DNA of 64,000 nucleotides from Streptomyces galbus (GTDB taxonomy: Bacteria > Actinomycetota > Actinomycetes > Streptomycetales > Streptomycetaceae), in assembly GCF_005280195.1 (NCBI RefSeq), contig NZ_SZPR01000012.1, forward strand, positions 396,861 through 460,860, in the 5' to 3' direction. Positions 8,818 through 16,774 of the stretch are shown here, piece by piece. The notes under the pieces were generated by a model. The model searched no databases. It saw only the letters and a program-made list of their open reading frames with translations, and had not been told where the DNA came from. The first letter of the stretch is position 1. Each line of letters starts with the position of its first letter. Position numbers and translations under genes: made by a program.

Positions 8818-9792
8818 TCACGACAGGCGTGAGCCGCGGCGCGAGGGGTCGGGCCGGGTCGGTGTCGTGGAGGGCGCGTCGGCGGACGGTGCCCGGCCGG
8901 ACGGCGTACCGAGGGCTGGGGCACGGCGCGCCCGCAGCCCCCCGACCAGCCCTGCGATCACCACCGCGATCCCCACCCACACCGTGGTGCCCGGCACCCC
9001 GGCGCCCGTCGCCGTGCCCGCCGCTGCCGCCGCGAGCGGGGCGAGACCCGTGAGCAGGCCCGCTCGGCCGGCGCCGACGGTGCGCACGGTCGAGTACCAC
9101 AGCACGAAGGCGACCGCCGTGACCAGCAGTGCCAGGTACGCCACGGCCGCCCACTGCGCCCCCGTCACCTCCCGTGCGGCCGTGGGCCCTTCGCACGTCA
9201 CGCCGAGGACGGCGAACAGCACCGCGCCCAGCCACGACGCGTGCACCGACACCCCCCACGGCGTGTGCCGGCCGAGCACCGGCACCGCCAGCAGCGTGAA
9301 CGCCGCCTCGCAGCCCAGGGCCAGGGCCGCCCAGGCCACCCCGGCCACGTCGGTACGGCCCGTGCCCTCCACCAGGACCGCGCCCGCCACCACCACGGGC
9401 GCCGCCAGCAGCACCTGCCGGCTGGGGGCACGCCGTTCCAGCAGCGGGCCCAGGACCCCGAGGACCACCGGCACCGACGCCACCGCGACCGCGATCACCG
9501 CGGGTTCCGCGTGGGCGACCCCCCGCACCACGGCCACGTTGAACAGCACCAGCCCCGTCACCGCGAGCCCGGCCAGCCACAGCCACTCCCGGCCGCGGGG
9601 CCACACCGGGCGGGCACCGGCGAGCCGGGCGAGGAGCAGCAGGATCACGGTCGCGGCGGCGTAGCGCACGGCCTGGGCGGTGAACAGCGGGGCGTCGACG
9701 AGCGCGTGCGAGACGCTGACGCTGCTGCCGACCAGCACCATCCCGACCATGCCGGGGACCAGGGGCGTGAAGGAAGCGGAAGGGGTGTCCAT
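8818..9792 (-). CDS. EamA/DMT-family transporter
   Basis: 324-residue drug/metabolite transporter with about ten hydrophobic helices and the internal two-fold EamA repeat (about residues 5-140 and 150-285). Members export amino acids, purines, drugs or other small metabolites, and the substrate cannot be read from the sequence. The C-terminal 30 residues are a polar, low-complexity tail. The ATG at 9792 is 29 nt from the likely start of the divergent MocR regulator (9822). MocR-EamA pairs are common, and the regulator usually controls the exporter. The small membrane protein downstream probably belongs to the same transcript. Confidence 0.85.
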   Translation of the reverse strand: MDTPSASFTPLVPGMVGMVLVGSSVSVSHALVDAPLFTAQAVRYAAATVILLLLARLAGARPVWPRGREWLWLAGLAVTGLVLFNVAVVRGVAHAEPAVIAVAVASVPVVLGVLGPLLERRAPSRQVLLAAPVVVAGAVLVEGTGRTDVAGVAWAALALGCEAAFTLLAVPVLGRHTPWGVSVHASWLGAVLFAVLGVTCEGPTAAREVTGAQWAAVAYLALLVTAVAFVLWYSTVRTVGAGRAGLLTGLAPLAAAAAGTATGAGVPGTTVWVGIAVVIAGLVGGLRARRAPALGTPSGRAPSADAPSTTPTRPDPSRRGSRLS

Positions 9793-9821
9793 GCCTCCAC
9801 CCTGGCCGCACAATGGACGCC

Positions 9822-11447
9822 ATGGGCAGGTCCACAGAACCGTCGGTCGAGGGGTCCAAAACAGCGGCACCGGCCGCCCCGGCCGCCGCGGCCGACGCGC
9901 GTCCGGCACCGCCCGGCGCCTCGCTCGGCTCCGACTTCCTCCAGCTCGACATCGCCGACGCACCCCCGGGCGGGCGGACCGCCTGGCTCGCCGACCGGCT
10001 GCGGTCGGCCATCGCCGACGGCCGGCTGCCGGTCGGGGCGCGGCTCCCGGCCAGCCGCGTGCTCGCCGAGGAGCTGCGCGTCACCCGGGGCGTGGTCACC
10101 GAGGCCTACCGGCGCCTGTCCGAGTCCGGCCAGGTCGCCGGGCGGGGACGGCGCGGCACGGTGGTCGTCGCCGCCCCGGCACCCCCGGCGTCGTCCTCGA
10201 CGCCCCCCACGGCTCCCGCCGCCTCCGCCCGCCCCGAGCCCCCGGCCGACGGGCCCCGAGCCTCCCGCCGCCGGACCCCCGCCGCCCCCGCCCCGGACGT
10301 CTTCTTCGCCTCCCCGCACCGCGACGGCCTCGTCGACGCGCTGCGCGGGCTGCCCTGCCGGATCGACCTCTCCCCGGGCGTGCCCGACCTCGCCGCCTTC
10401 CCCCGGGCCGCCTGGCTGCGCGCCGAACGCGCCGTCCTCGCCGCCGTCACCCCGGCCGACTTCGGCTACGGCAGCCCCCAGGGCGCGCCCGCGCTGCGGC
10501 GGGCCGTCGTCGGCTGGCTCGCCCGCAACCGCGGCATCCGCGCCGAACCGGACGAGGTCGTGGTGGTCGCCGGTGTGGCGCAGGCCCTGGGGCTGCTCGC
10601 GCAGTTGCTGCGCGCCGACGGCATCGACCGCGTCGCCGTCGAGGACCCCGGCTCGCTCGGCGCACGCCAGCAGCTCGAGTACGGCGGCCACACGACCGTC
10701 CCCGTCCCCGTCGACGCCGGCGGCCTGGACGTCGGCGCGCTGCGGGCCTGCGGGGCCCGGGCGGTGCTGATGACCCCGGCGCACCAGTTCCCCACCGGCG
10801 TGGTCCTCGACGGGGAACGCAGGCGCGAGCTGCTGCGCTGGGCGGCCGGGGGCGGCGTGGTGATCGAGGACGACTACGACGCCGAGCACCGCTACGACCG
10901 GCCCCCCGTACCCGCGCTGCGCTCCCTCCTGCCCGACGGGGTCTGCTACGCGGGCAGCGTCTCCAAGCTCCTCGCCCCCGCCCTGCGGGTCGGCTGGCTG
11001 CTGGTCCCGCCCCACCTGCGCGACGCCCTGGTCACCGCCAAGCGGTACGCGGACCTCGGCAACGGCGTCCTCACCCAACTGGTCCTGGCCCGGCTGATGG
11101 ACTCCGGCGAACTCGGCCTGCGGCACGTCCGGCGCCGCCACCGCAGGCGCCGGGACGCCATGCTGCGGGCCGTCGAGGCACACCTGCCCGGCGCCCGCGT
11201 CCACGGGGCGGCCGCCGGCCTGCACCTCATGGTCACCCTCGCCGACGGGCCCGGCAGCCGGGTCCGCGACACCGACCTCGCCGCGGCCGCGCTCGCCCGG
11301 GGCGTGAAGGCCCACCCCCTGTCCTGGCACCGGATCACTCCCGGCCCGCCCGGGCTGGTCCTCGGCTACGCGGCGGGCGCCGCCCACGAGATCGAGGAGG
11401 GCGTCGCCCAACTCGGGGAGGCGCTGCGCACCCTGCCCGCCGCCTGA
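9822..11447 (+). CDS. MocR/PdxR-type GntR regulator with aminotransferase-like domain
   Basis: 541-residue chimeric regulator. A GntR winged helix-turn-helix (about residues 40-110, VLAEELRVTRGVVTEAYRRL) is followed by an Ala/Pro-rich linker and a fold-type-I PLP-binding domain (about 170-535) related to aminotransferases. The probable PLP lysine is in the SVSKLLAPALRVGW segment, and the DDYDAEHRYDR motif is also conserved. Two in-frame ATGs exist, at 9813 and 9822. I favour 9822 because CACAAT (9809-9814) would be a -10 element seven bases upstream, the leaderless geometry seen elsewhere in this window. It likely senses PLP or a PLP adduct and controls the divergent EamA gene. Confidence 0.87.
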   Translation: MGRSTEPSVEGSKTAAPAAPAAAADARPAPPGASLGSDFLQLDIADAPPGGRTAWLADRLRSAIADGRLPVGARLPASRVLAEELRVTRGVVTEAYRRLSESGQVAGRGRRGTVVVAAPAPPASSSTPPTAPAASARPEPPADGPRASRRRTPAAPAPDVFFASPHRDGLVDALRGLPCRIDLSPGVPDLAAFPRAAWLRAERAVLAAVTPADFGYGSPQGAPALRRAVVGWLARNRGIRAEPDEVVVVAGVAQALGLLAQLLRADGIDRVAVEDPGSLGARQQLEYGGHTTVPVPVDAGGLDVGALRACGARAVLMTPAHQFPTGVVLDGERRRELLRWAAGGGVVIEDDYDAEHRYDRPPVPALRSLLPDGVCYAGSVSKLLAPALRVGWLLVPPHLRDALVTAKRYADLGNGVLTQLVLARLMDSGELGLRHVRRRHRRRRDAMLRAVEAHLPGARVHGAAAGLHLMVTLADGPGSRVRDTDLAAAALARGVKAHPLSWHRITPGPPGLVLGYAAGAAHEIEEGVAQLGEALRTLPAA

Positions 11448-11498
11448 CCCCGCCGCCCCCGCCTGGCCCGCCCCGGCGATCGGCGTACCGTCGTTCTT

Positions 11499-13682
11499 GT
11501 GGACGTCACCGCGGACAGCCTGGTGGCCCGGGCCGCGCGCGAGCTGAGCGCCGACGCGGACGAGCTGGTCGCCGACGTGGAGCGGGGCCTGCGCCGGGAG
11601 GTCCCCGAGCTGTGGGCCGACCCGGAGATCGCCCGGGTGACCACGCGGAACATCGCCGAGCACATCGCCGCGGCGCTCGCCGGCCTGGAACACGGCGTCG
11701 AGGCGGACCGCATCCCCCCGCCCGCGGCCGACCTCGACCGGGCCCGCCGGCTCGCCCGCGGCGGGGTCTCCGTCACCGCCGTCCTGCGCGCCCACCGGCT
11801 CGCCCAGGCCATCGCCCTGGACCGGGTGCTGGCCGCCCTGCCCCGCCTGACCGGCGACCCGGAGCTGATCAGCGCCGCGGCCCGCCGGCTGACCGAGGTG
11901 ACCACGGGCTACGTGGACCGCAGCTCCGAACGCGGCGTCGTCGCCTACCAGGAGGAGCGGGACCGGCGGCTGCGGTGGCGGCTGTGTCTGGTGAACGACG
12001 CCGGGATGCGCATCGGCACCACCCTGGACATCGCCCGCACCACCCAGGAGCTGGCCGACTTCGCCACCGAGCACTTCGCCGACCGCGCCTGCGTCGACCT
12101 CCTCGACGCCCTCCTGCACGGCCACGACCCGGCCCGCCGGCCGCTCGTCCTGCGCCGCATCGCCCAGCGCGCGAAGAAGGGCGCCCACCCGGACGACGGC
12201 CCCCCGTGCCCGGCCGTCGCCCCCCAGCAGCTCCACACCTACCCGGACGGTTCGACGCCGGCCCGGGTCCTCGCCACCGGGCAGCCCGCGCGGCTCTCCG
12301 CCGACGGGTCCCCGCAGGCCGGCCACTCCACCCTCCTCGTGCCGCTGCGCGCCCGCGGCGCCACCCTCGGCGTCGCCCGGTTCTCCCGGGACGGCGGCCC
12401 CGAGCCGTACGACGACGAGGACCTGCTCCTCGCGCAGGAGATCGCCGCGCGGGCGGCCGTGGCCGTCGACAACGCCTGCCGCTACACCCACGCCCGCGCC
12501 ACCGCCCTGGGCCTGCAGCGCAGCCTGCTGCCGGCCCACACCCCCGCGCAGTCCGCCGTGGACGTCGCCTACCGCTACCTCCCGGCCGGCGACCGGCTCG
12601 GCGTGGGCGGCGACTGGTACGACGTCATCCCGCTGTCGGGGGCGCGGGTCGCGCTGGTGGTGGGCGACGTCGTCGGGCACGGTGTCCGAGCCGCCGCCAC
12701 CATGGGCCGGCTGCGCACCGCGGTGCGCACCCTGGCCGACATCGACCTGCCGCCCGACGAGCTGCTCACCCACCTGGACGACGTGGTCCTGCGGCTGTCG
12801 GCCGAAGCCGCGACCGACCCCGACGAGGACGCCGCGGAGATCGGCGCGACCTGTCTCTACGCGGTCTACGACCCCGTGAGCTGCTGCTGCACCCTGGCCC
12901 GCGCGGGTCACGTCCTGCCCGCCGTCGTCACCCCCGACGGCGTCCACCGCACCCTCGACCTGCCCGCGGGACCGCCCCTCGGGCTGGGCGGCCTGCCGTT
13001 CGAGGCGGTGGACGTCCACCTGCCCGAGGGCAGCCTGCTCGCCCTGTACACCGACGGCCTGATCGAGGCCCGCGACCACGACGTCGAGGCCGGTCTGACC
13101 CGCCTGCGGCAGGCGCTCACCCGACCCGCCCGCACCCTGGACGCCGTCTGCGACACGGTGCTGGACACCCTGCTGCCCGAGCGGCCCGCCGACGACGTCG
13201 CCCTGCTCCTCGCCCGCACCCGCGCCCTGGGGGACCGCCGGGTGGCCGGCTGGGACCTGGCCGCCGACCCCGCGGAGGTGTCCCGGGTGCGCGCCCGGGT
13301 CGCCGCGCAGTTGCGGCGGTGGGGCATGGAGGACCTGGAGTTCACCGCCGAGCTGGTCGTCAGCGAACTGGTCACCAACGCCATCCGCTACGGCCGGCCC
13401 CCCATCCACCTGCGCCTCGTCCTGCCCGACCCCGAGCCGCCCGACGGTCCGGGCGCCGGCCACGGCCGGTCCGTGCTGTGCGAGGTCCGCGACGCGAGCA
13501 GCACCGCACCGCACCAGCGCCGGGCCCGCAGGTACGACGAGGGCGGCCGGGGCCTGCACCTGGTGGCCCAGCTCGCCGAGCGCTGGGGCACCCGCCAGAC
13601 CCGCGTCGGCAAGACGGTCTGGGCCGAACTCAGCGACACCGCGGGCGCGTTCCCCGACTTCGGCGGCCTCAGCGCGGTCTGA
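11499..13682 (+). CDS. RsbU/SpoIIE-type PP2C phosphatase with GAF and ATPase domains
   Basis: 727-residue cytoplasmic signalling protein. Order of parts: an RsbR/RsbU-like helical N-terminus (about 5-155), a GAF sensor (about 165-325), a PP2C phosphatase domain (about 340-560, GGDWYDV near 370 and GDVVGHG near 388 supplying metal ligands), and a HATPase_c kinase domain (about 575-715, N-box ELVTNAIRYG). Such proteins carry both the phosphatase and the anti-sigma kinase activity of a partner-switching system and act on STAS anti-anti-sigma factors. GTG 11499 has no ribosome site, but TACCGT ends seven bases before it, which suggests a leaderless mRNA. No STAS or sigma gene adjoins; a STAS protein lies far away at 57032. 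Confidence 0.87.
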   Translation: MDVTADSLVARAARELSADADELVADVERGLRREVPELWADPEIARVTTRNIAEHIAAALAGLEHGVEADRIPPPAADLDRARRLARGGVSVTAVLRAHRLAQAIALDRVLAALPRLTGDPELISAAARRLTEVTTGYVDRSSERGVVAYQEERDRRLRWRLCLVNDAGMRIGTTLDIARTTQELADFATEHFADRACVDLLDALLHGHDPARRPLVLRRIAQRAKKGAHPDDGPPCPAVAPQQLHTYPDGSTPARVLATGQPARLSADGSPQAGHSTLLVPLRARGATLGVARFSRDGGPEPYDDEDLLLAQEIAARAAVAVDNACRYTHARATALGLQRSLLPAHTPAQSAVDVAYRYLPAGDRLGVGGDWYDVIPLSGARVALVVGDVVGHGVRAAATMGRLRTAVRTLADIDLPPDELLTHLDDVVLRLSAEAATDPDEDAAEIGATCLYAVYDPVSCCCTLARAGHVLPAVVTPDGVHRTLDLPAGPPLGLGGLPFEAVDVHLPEGSLLALYTDGLIEARDHDVEAGLTRLRQALTRPARTLDAVCDTVLDTLLPERPADDVALLLARTRALGDRRVAGWDLAADPAEVSRVRARVAAQLRRWGMEDLEFTAELVVSELVTNAIRYGRPPIHLRLVLPDPEPPDGPGAGHGRSVLCEVRDASSTAPHQRRARRYDEGGRGLHLVAQLAERWGTRQTRVGKTVWAELSDTAGAFPDFGGLSAV

Positions 13683-13689
13683 CCGCCCC

Positions 13690-14844
13690 TCACCGCAGGT
13701 CCACCCACGCCCGCCGCTGCGCCGAGCGGGTCATGGCGTCCAGCGCCGTCGCGCTCGCCACGGCGTCGGCGAGCGTCGGCCCGTACGGCGTGCCCTCGCT
13801 GATCGAGCGCAGGAAGTGGTACGCCTCGATCACCTTCAGGTCGTCGTAGCCCATGCTGTTGGCCGCGCCCGGCTGGAAGGCCGCGTACTCGCCGTGCCCC
13901 GGCCCGACGAACACGGTGCTGACCGGCTGGTCCTGGTAGGCGGTGCCGCGGCTGACGCCGAGCTCGCCCATGCGCCGGTAGTCCCAGAACAGCGCGCCCG
14001 TGGTGCCGTGGATCTCGAAGCCGTACGCGTTCTGCTCGCCGACCGAGACGCGGCTGGCCTCCAGCACGCCGCGGGCGCCGGACGCGAAGCGCAGCAGGCA
14101 GCTCACGTAGTCGTCGTTCTCCACCGGGCCCGGGGCGCCGCCGGTCGCCCGGGTGTGTCCCGCGGTGGCGGCCGCCGGGCGGGCCCGCTCCGGCACGAAC
14201 ACCGCGGTGTCGGCGGTCAGCGCCGCGATCTCACCGAGCAGGAAGCGCGCCAGGTCCACGCCGTGCGAGGCCAGGTCGCCCAGCACCCCGCTGCCGCCGC
14301 GCCCACGTTCGTAGCGCCACGTGAGCGCGCCGTCCGGGTGGGCCGCGTAGTCGCTGAACAGGCGGATGCGGACGTGCGTGACGGTGCCGATGTCCCCGTC
14401 GGCGACCATCCGGCGGGCGGTCTCGACGGCGGGCGCGTTGCGGTAGTTGAAGCCGACCGTGCCCTGGACGCCCGCCGCGCGGACGGCGTCGGCGACCGCG
14501 CGGGCGTCCTCGGCGGTCAGGCCCACCGGCTTCTCGATCCACAGGTGCTTGCCGGCCTCGGCCATCGCGACACCGATCTCGCGGTGCAGGAAGTTGGGCG
14601 CGGTGACGCTCACCGCCCCCACCCGCGGGTCGGCGGCCACCTCGCGCCAGTCGCGGGTCGCGGACGCGAAGCCGTACCGCCCGGCCGCCTCCTCGGCCCG
14701 CCCCGGCACCTCGTCCGCGACGACGACCAGCTCCGGCCGCACCGGGAGCCCCGGGAAGTGGTGGGGCAGACGGCCGTACGCCTGCGTGTGGACGCGTCCC
14801 ATCCAGCCGAAGCCCACGACGGCGACGCCCAGCGTGTTCCCCAT
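13690..14844 (-). CDS. Gfo/Idh/MocA-family NAD(P)-dependent oxidoreductase
   Basis: 384-residue sugar or inositol dehydrogenase-type protein. The N-terminal Rossmann fold begins GVAVVGFGWMG (nucleotide-binding glycines), and the conserved EKP motif is in LWIEKPVGLT. The C-terminal half is the substrate-binding alpha/beta domain. ATG 14844 has AAGGGG upstream. Its stop is 7 nt from the stop of the convergent phosphatase gene. The gene diverges from a LacI-family regulator, and a LacI-type operator lies between them, so it is probably that regulator's target. The substrate, perhaps a sugar, inositol or glycoside, is not visible. Confidence 0.86.
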   Translation of the reverse strand: MGNTLGVAVVGFGWMGRVHTQAYGRLPHHFPGLPVRPELVVVADEVPGRAEEAAGRYGFASATRDWREVAADPRVGAVSVTAPNFLHREIGVAMAEAGKHLWIEKPVGLTAEDARAVADAVRAAGVQGTVGFNYRNAPAVETARRMVADGDIGTVTHVRIRLFSDYAAHPDGALTWRYERGRGGSGVLGDLASHGVDLARFLLGEIAALTADTAVFVPERARPAAATAGHTRATGGAPGPVENDDYVSCLLRFASGARGVLEASRVSVGEQNAYGFEIHGTTGALFWDYRRMGELGVSRGTAYQDQPVSTVFVGPGHGEYAAFQPGAANSMGYDDLKVIEAYHFLRSISEGTPYGPTLADAVASATALDAMTRSAQRRAWVDLR

Positions 14845-14910
14845 GACAGCCCCTTCGTCGACGGCCGACAGCCCCGGCGGCCGCTCACGACCGCCGGGCC
14901 GGACCCGCTC

Positions 14911-14924
14911 TTGGACCGATCCAA
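14911..14924. promoter_or_regulatory. LacI-type operator between divergent genes
   Basis: TTGGACCGATCCAA has perfect 5-bp arms (TTGGA/TCCAA) around a CCGA centre, with the central CG step typical of LacI-family sites. It lies 67 bp before the oxidoreductase start and 84 bp before the LacI start, so it could control both. Binding is inferred from position and symmetry. Confidence 0.6.
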
Positions 14925-15007
14925 AACCTGCGGCACACCATGAGCGGCGCCCCCACCAGGTGTCAAGGGCCTTTACAGCACCGGTAGGGCTGTGGAACGG
15001 TCCAGCC

Positions 15008-16015
15008 ATGACCGCCCCGACCATCCGCGACGTCGCCGCGCGCGCCGGCGTGTCGAAGTCCCTGGTCTCCCTGGTGCTGCGGGGGTCGGACAGCGTGCGC
15101 CCGGAGAAGCGGGCGGCCGTCCTCGCCGCCGTCGAGGAACTCGGCTACCGGCCCAACGCCGCCGCCCGCAGCCTCAGCGAACGCCGCACCCGCACCGTCG
15201 GTGTCCTCCTGAACGACCTGCGCAACCCCTGGTACGTCGAGCTCCTGGATGGGCTGAACACGCGGCTGTACGACAGCGGTCTGCACGTGCTGCTCGCCGA
15301 CGGCCACCTCAACCGGCGCCTGGGGGAGGACCTGACCCGCACCTTCACCGACCTGCGCGTCGACGGTCTGGTCGCCGTCGGCACCCTGCACGACCCCGAG
15401 GCGCTGCGCACCGCCGCCGGCCGGGTCCCCACCGTCGTCGCCGGCACCCGCGAACCCGTCCTGCCCGGCGTGGACATCGTCGCCGGGGACGACGAGCTGG
15501 GCGCCCGGCTGGCCACCGAGCACCTCATCGGCCTCGGCCACCGGCACATCGCCCACATCGCCGGCCGCGGCGCGGTCGGTGAGCTGCGCCGCCGCAGCTT
15601 CGAGGCCACCATGCGCGAGCACGGCCTGGCCGCGACGGCCACCGTGGAGCAGGGCGACCTCACCGAGGAGGGCGGCTACCGGGCCACCGTGCGGCTCCTG
15701 GGCCGCCCCCGGCGCCCCACCGCCGTCTTCGCGGTCAACGACGTGACCTGCGTCGGCGCCCTGTCGGCCGCCGAGGAGAGTGGCCTGCGCGTGCCCCGGG
15801 ACCTCTCCCTCGTCGGCTACGACAACACCTCCCTCGCCCGGCTGCGCCACCTGTGGCTGACCACCGTCGACCACGCCGGCCACGACGTCGGGCGGCGGGC
15901 CGCCCAGCGCCTGCTGGACCGCATCCAGGACCCGCACCGCCCCGGCGCGGTGGACCTCGCCGCCCCGGTCCTGGAGGTGCGCGGGACCACGGCATCCCCC
16001 GCCCCCGGCACCTGA
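15008..16015 (+). CDS. LacI-family transcriptional regulator
   Basis: 335-residue repressor. The N-terminal LacI helix-turn-helix and hinge (residues 5-60: TIRDVAARAGVSKSLVSLVL, then GYRPNAAARSLSERRTRTVG) precede a periplasmic-binding-protein-like ligand domain (about 62-330). I start at ATG 15008, where the TIRDVAARAG motif begins; the longer upstream frame runs through intergenic sequence. The gene is divergent from a Gfo/Idh-type dehydrogenase with a LacI-like palindrome (14911-14924) between them, so it probably represses that gene and itself in response to a sugar. The inducer is unknown. Confidence 0.9.
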   Translation: MTAPTIRDVAARAGVSKSLVSLVLRGSDSVRPEKRAAVLAAVEELGYRPNAAARSLSERRTRTVGVLLNDLRNPWYVELLDGLNTRLYDSGLHVLLADGHLNRRLGEDLTRTFTDLRVDGLVAVGTLHDPEALRTAAGRVPTVVAGTREPVLPGVDIVAGDDELGARLATEHLIGLGHRHIAHIAGRGAVGELRRRSFEATMREHGLAATATVEQGDLTEEGGYRATVRLLGRPRRPTAVFAVNDVTCVGALSAAEESGLRVPRDLSLVGYDNTSLARLRHLWLTTVDHAGHDVGRRAAQRLLDRIQDPHRPGAVDLAAPVLEVRGTTASPAPGT

Positions 16016-16215
16016 CCGGCCGGGCGCCCGCACGGCCGGACCGGCACGCGGGGCCGGGCTCACCCGGTCGGCCCACCCCGGATGGTCGTACGCCCCGCCC
16101 GGTCCGAGGCTCGCAGGGCCAGGGCCCCCGCCGGACCCCGCGGGGCCGCGCCGCCCCTGGCCGATCCCGCCCGCCGGACCACGGCGGGCGGCCCGGGCAG
16201 AGAAGGGAACCGCTC

Positions 16216-16656
16216 ATGAGCCAGGCAGCGCAGCCGGACCGGCCCGACGGCCCGGCGCCGCCGCGCACCGCCGGCCGGAGCGCCGGCCGGGTGGGCGGCG
16301 GCGTGGTGTTCGCGGCCGTCCTCATGGTGTGCGGCGGTGTCCTCGCCGTCCTGCAGGGCATCTCCGCCGTGGCCGCGGACGACGTCTACGCCCGCGTCGG
16401 CGCGTACGTCTACGCACTGGACCTGACCGGGTGGGGCGTCGTGCACATCGTCGTCGGCGCCCTGGTCGCCGCGACGGGCTACGCCCTGCTCATGGACCAG
16501 GCATGGGCCCGCCTCGCCGGCGTCTTCCTGGCCTCGCTGAGCCTGATCGCCCAGTTCCTGTTCCTGCCGTACGCGCCGGTCTGGTCCGTCGTGATGATGG
16601 CGATCGACGTGTTCGTCATCTGGGCACTGGCCGGCCGCCAGGAGGCGGTGGCCTGA
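16216..16656 (+). CDS. DUF7144-like small membrane protein
   Basis: 146-residue protein with a Pro-rich cytoplasmic N-terminus and four hydrophobic helices at about 28-50, 72-92, 98-117 and 120-140. It resembles the four-helix DUF7144-type proteins common in Streptomyces, with the SAVAADDVYARVGAYVYALD stretch typical of them. Function is unknown. ATG 16216 follows AGAAGGGA. A strong hairpin (16716-16755) lies between it and the convergent spore-pigment hydroxylase. The 200-bp gap before it (16016-16215) shows no other feature beyond the ribosome site. Confidence 0.75.
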   Translation: MSQAAQPDRPDGPAPPRTAGRSAGRVGGGVVFAAVLMVCGGVLAVLQGISAVAADDVYARVGAYVYALDLTGWGVVHIVVGALVAATGYALLMDQAWARLAGVFLASLSLIAQFLFLPYAPVWSVVMMAIDVFVIWALAGRQEAVA

Positions 16657-16715
16657 GCCGGCCCGGCCGGCCGTCGCGAGCCGGCGCCCCGCGCGGACCC
16701 GCCCGCGCGCACGAC

Positions 16716-16755
16716 GGGTCCCCGCCCGCGGACTTCTGCCGCCGGGCGGGGACCC
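16716..16755. terminator. convergent hairpin terminator
   Basis: GGGTCCCCGCCCG (16716-16728) and its exact reverse complement (16743-16755) form a 13-bp stem with a 14-nt loop. It lies between the stop of the small membrane protein (16656) and the stop of the minus-strand hydroxylase gene (16775), and could end both transcripts. Confidence 0.75.
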
Positions 16756-16774
16756 GCGCCGTGCCGCCGGTGCG

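Noticed and set aside
9645..13559. Very long open frames on both strands over the MocR and phosphatase genes
   Set aside because: High GC content removes stop codons from other frames; the translations are low-complexity Gly/Ala/Arg with no domain.
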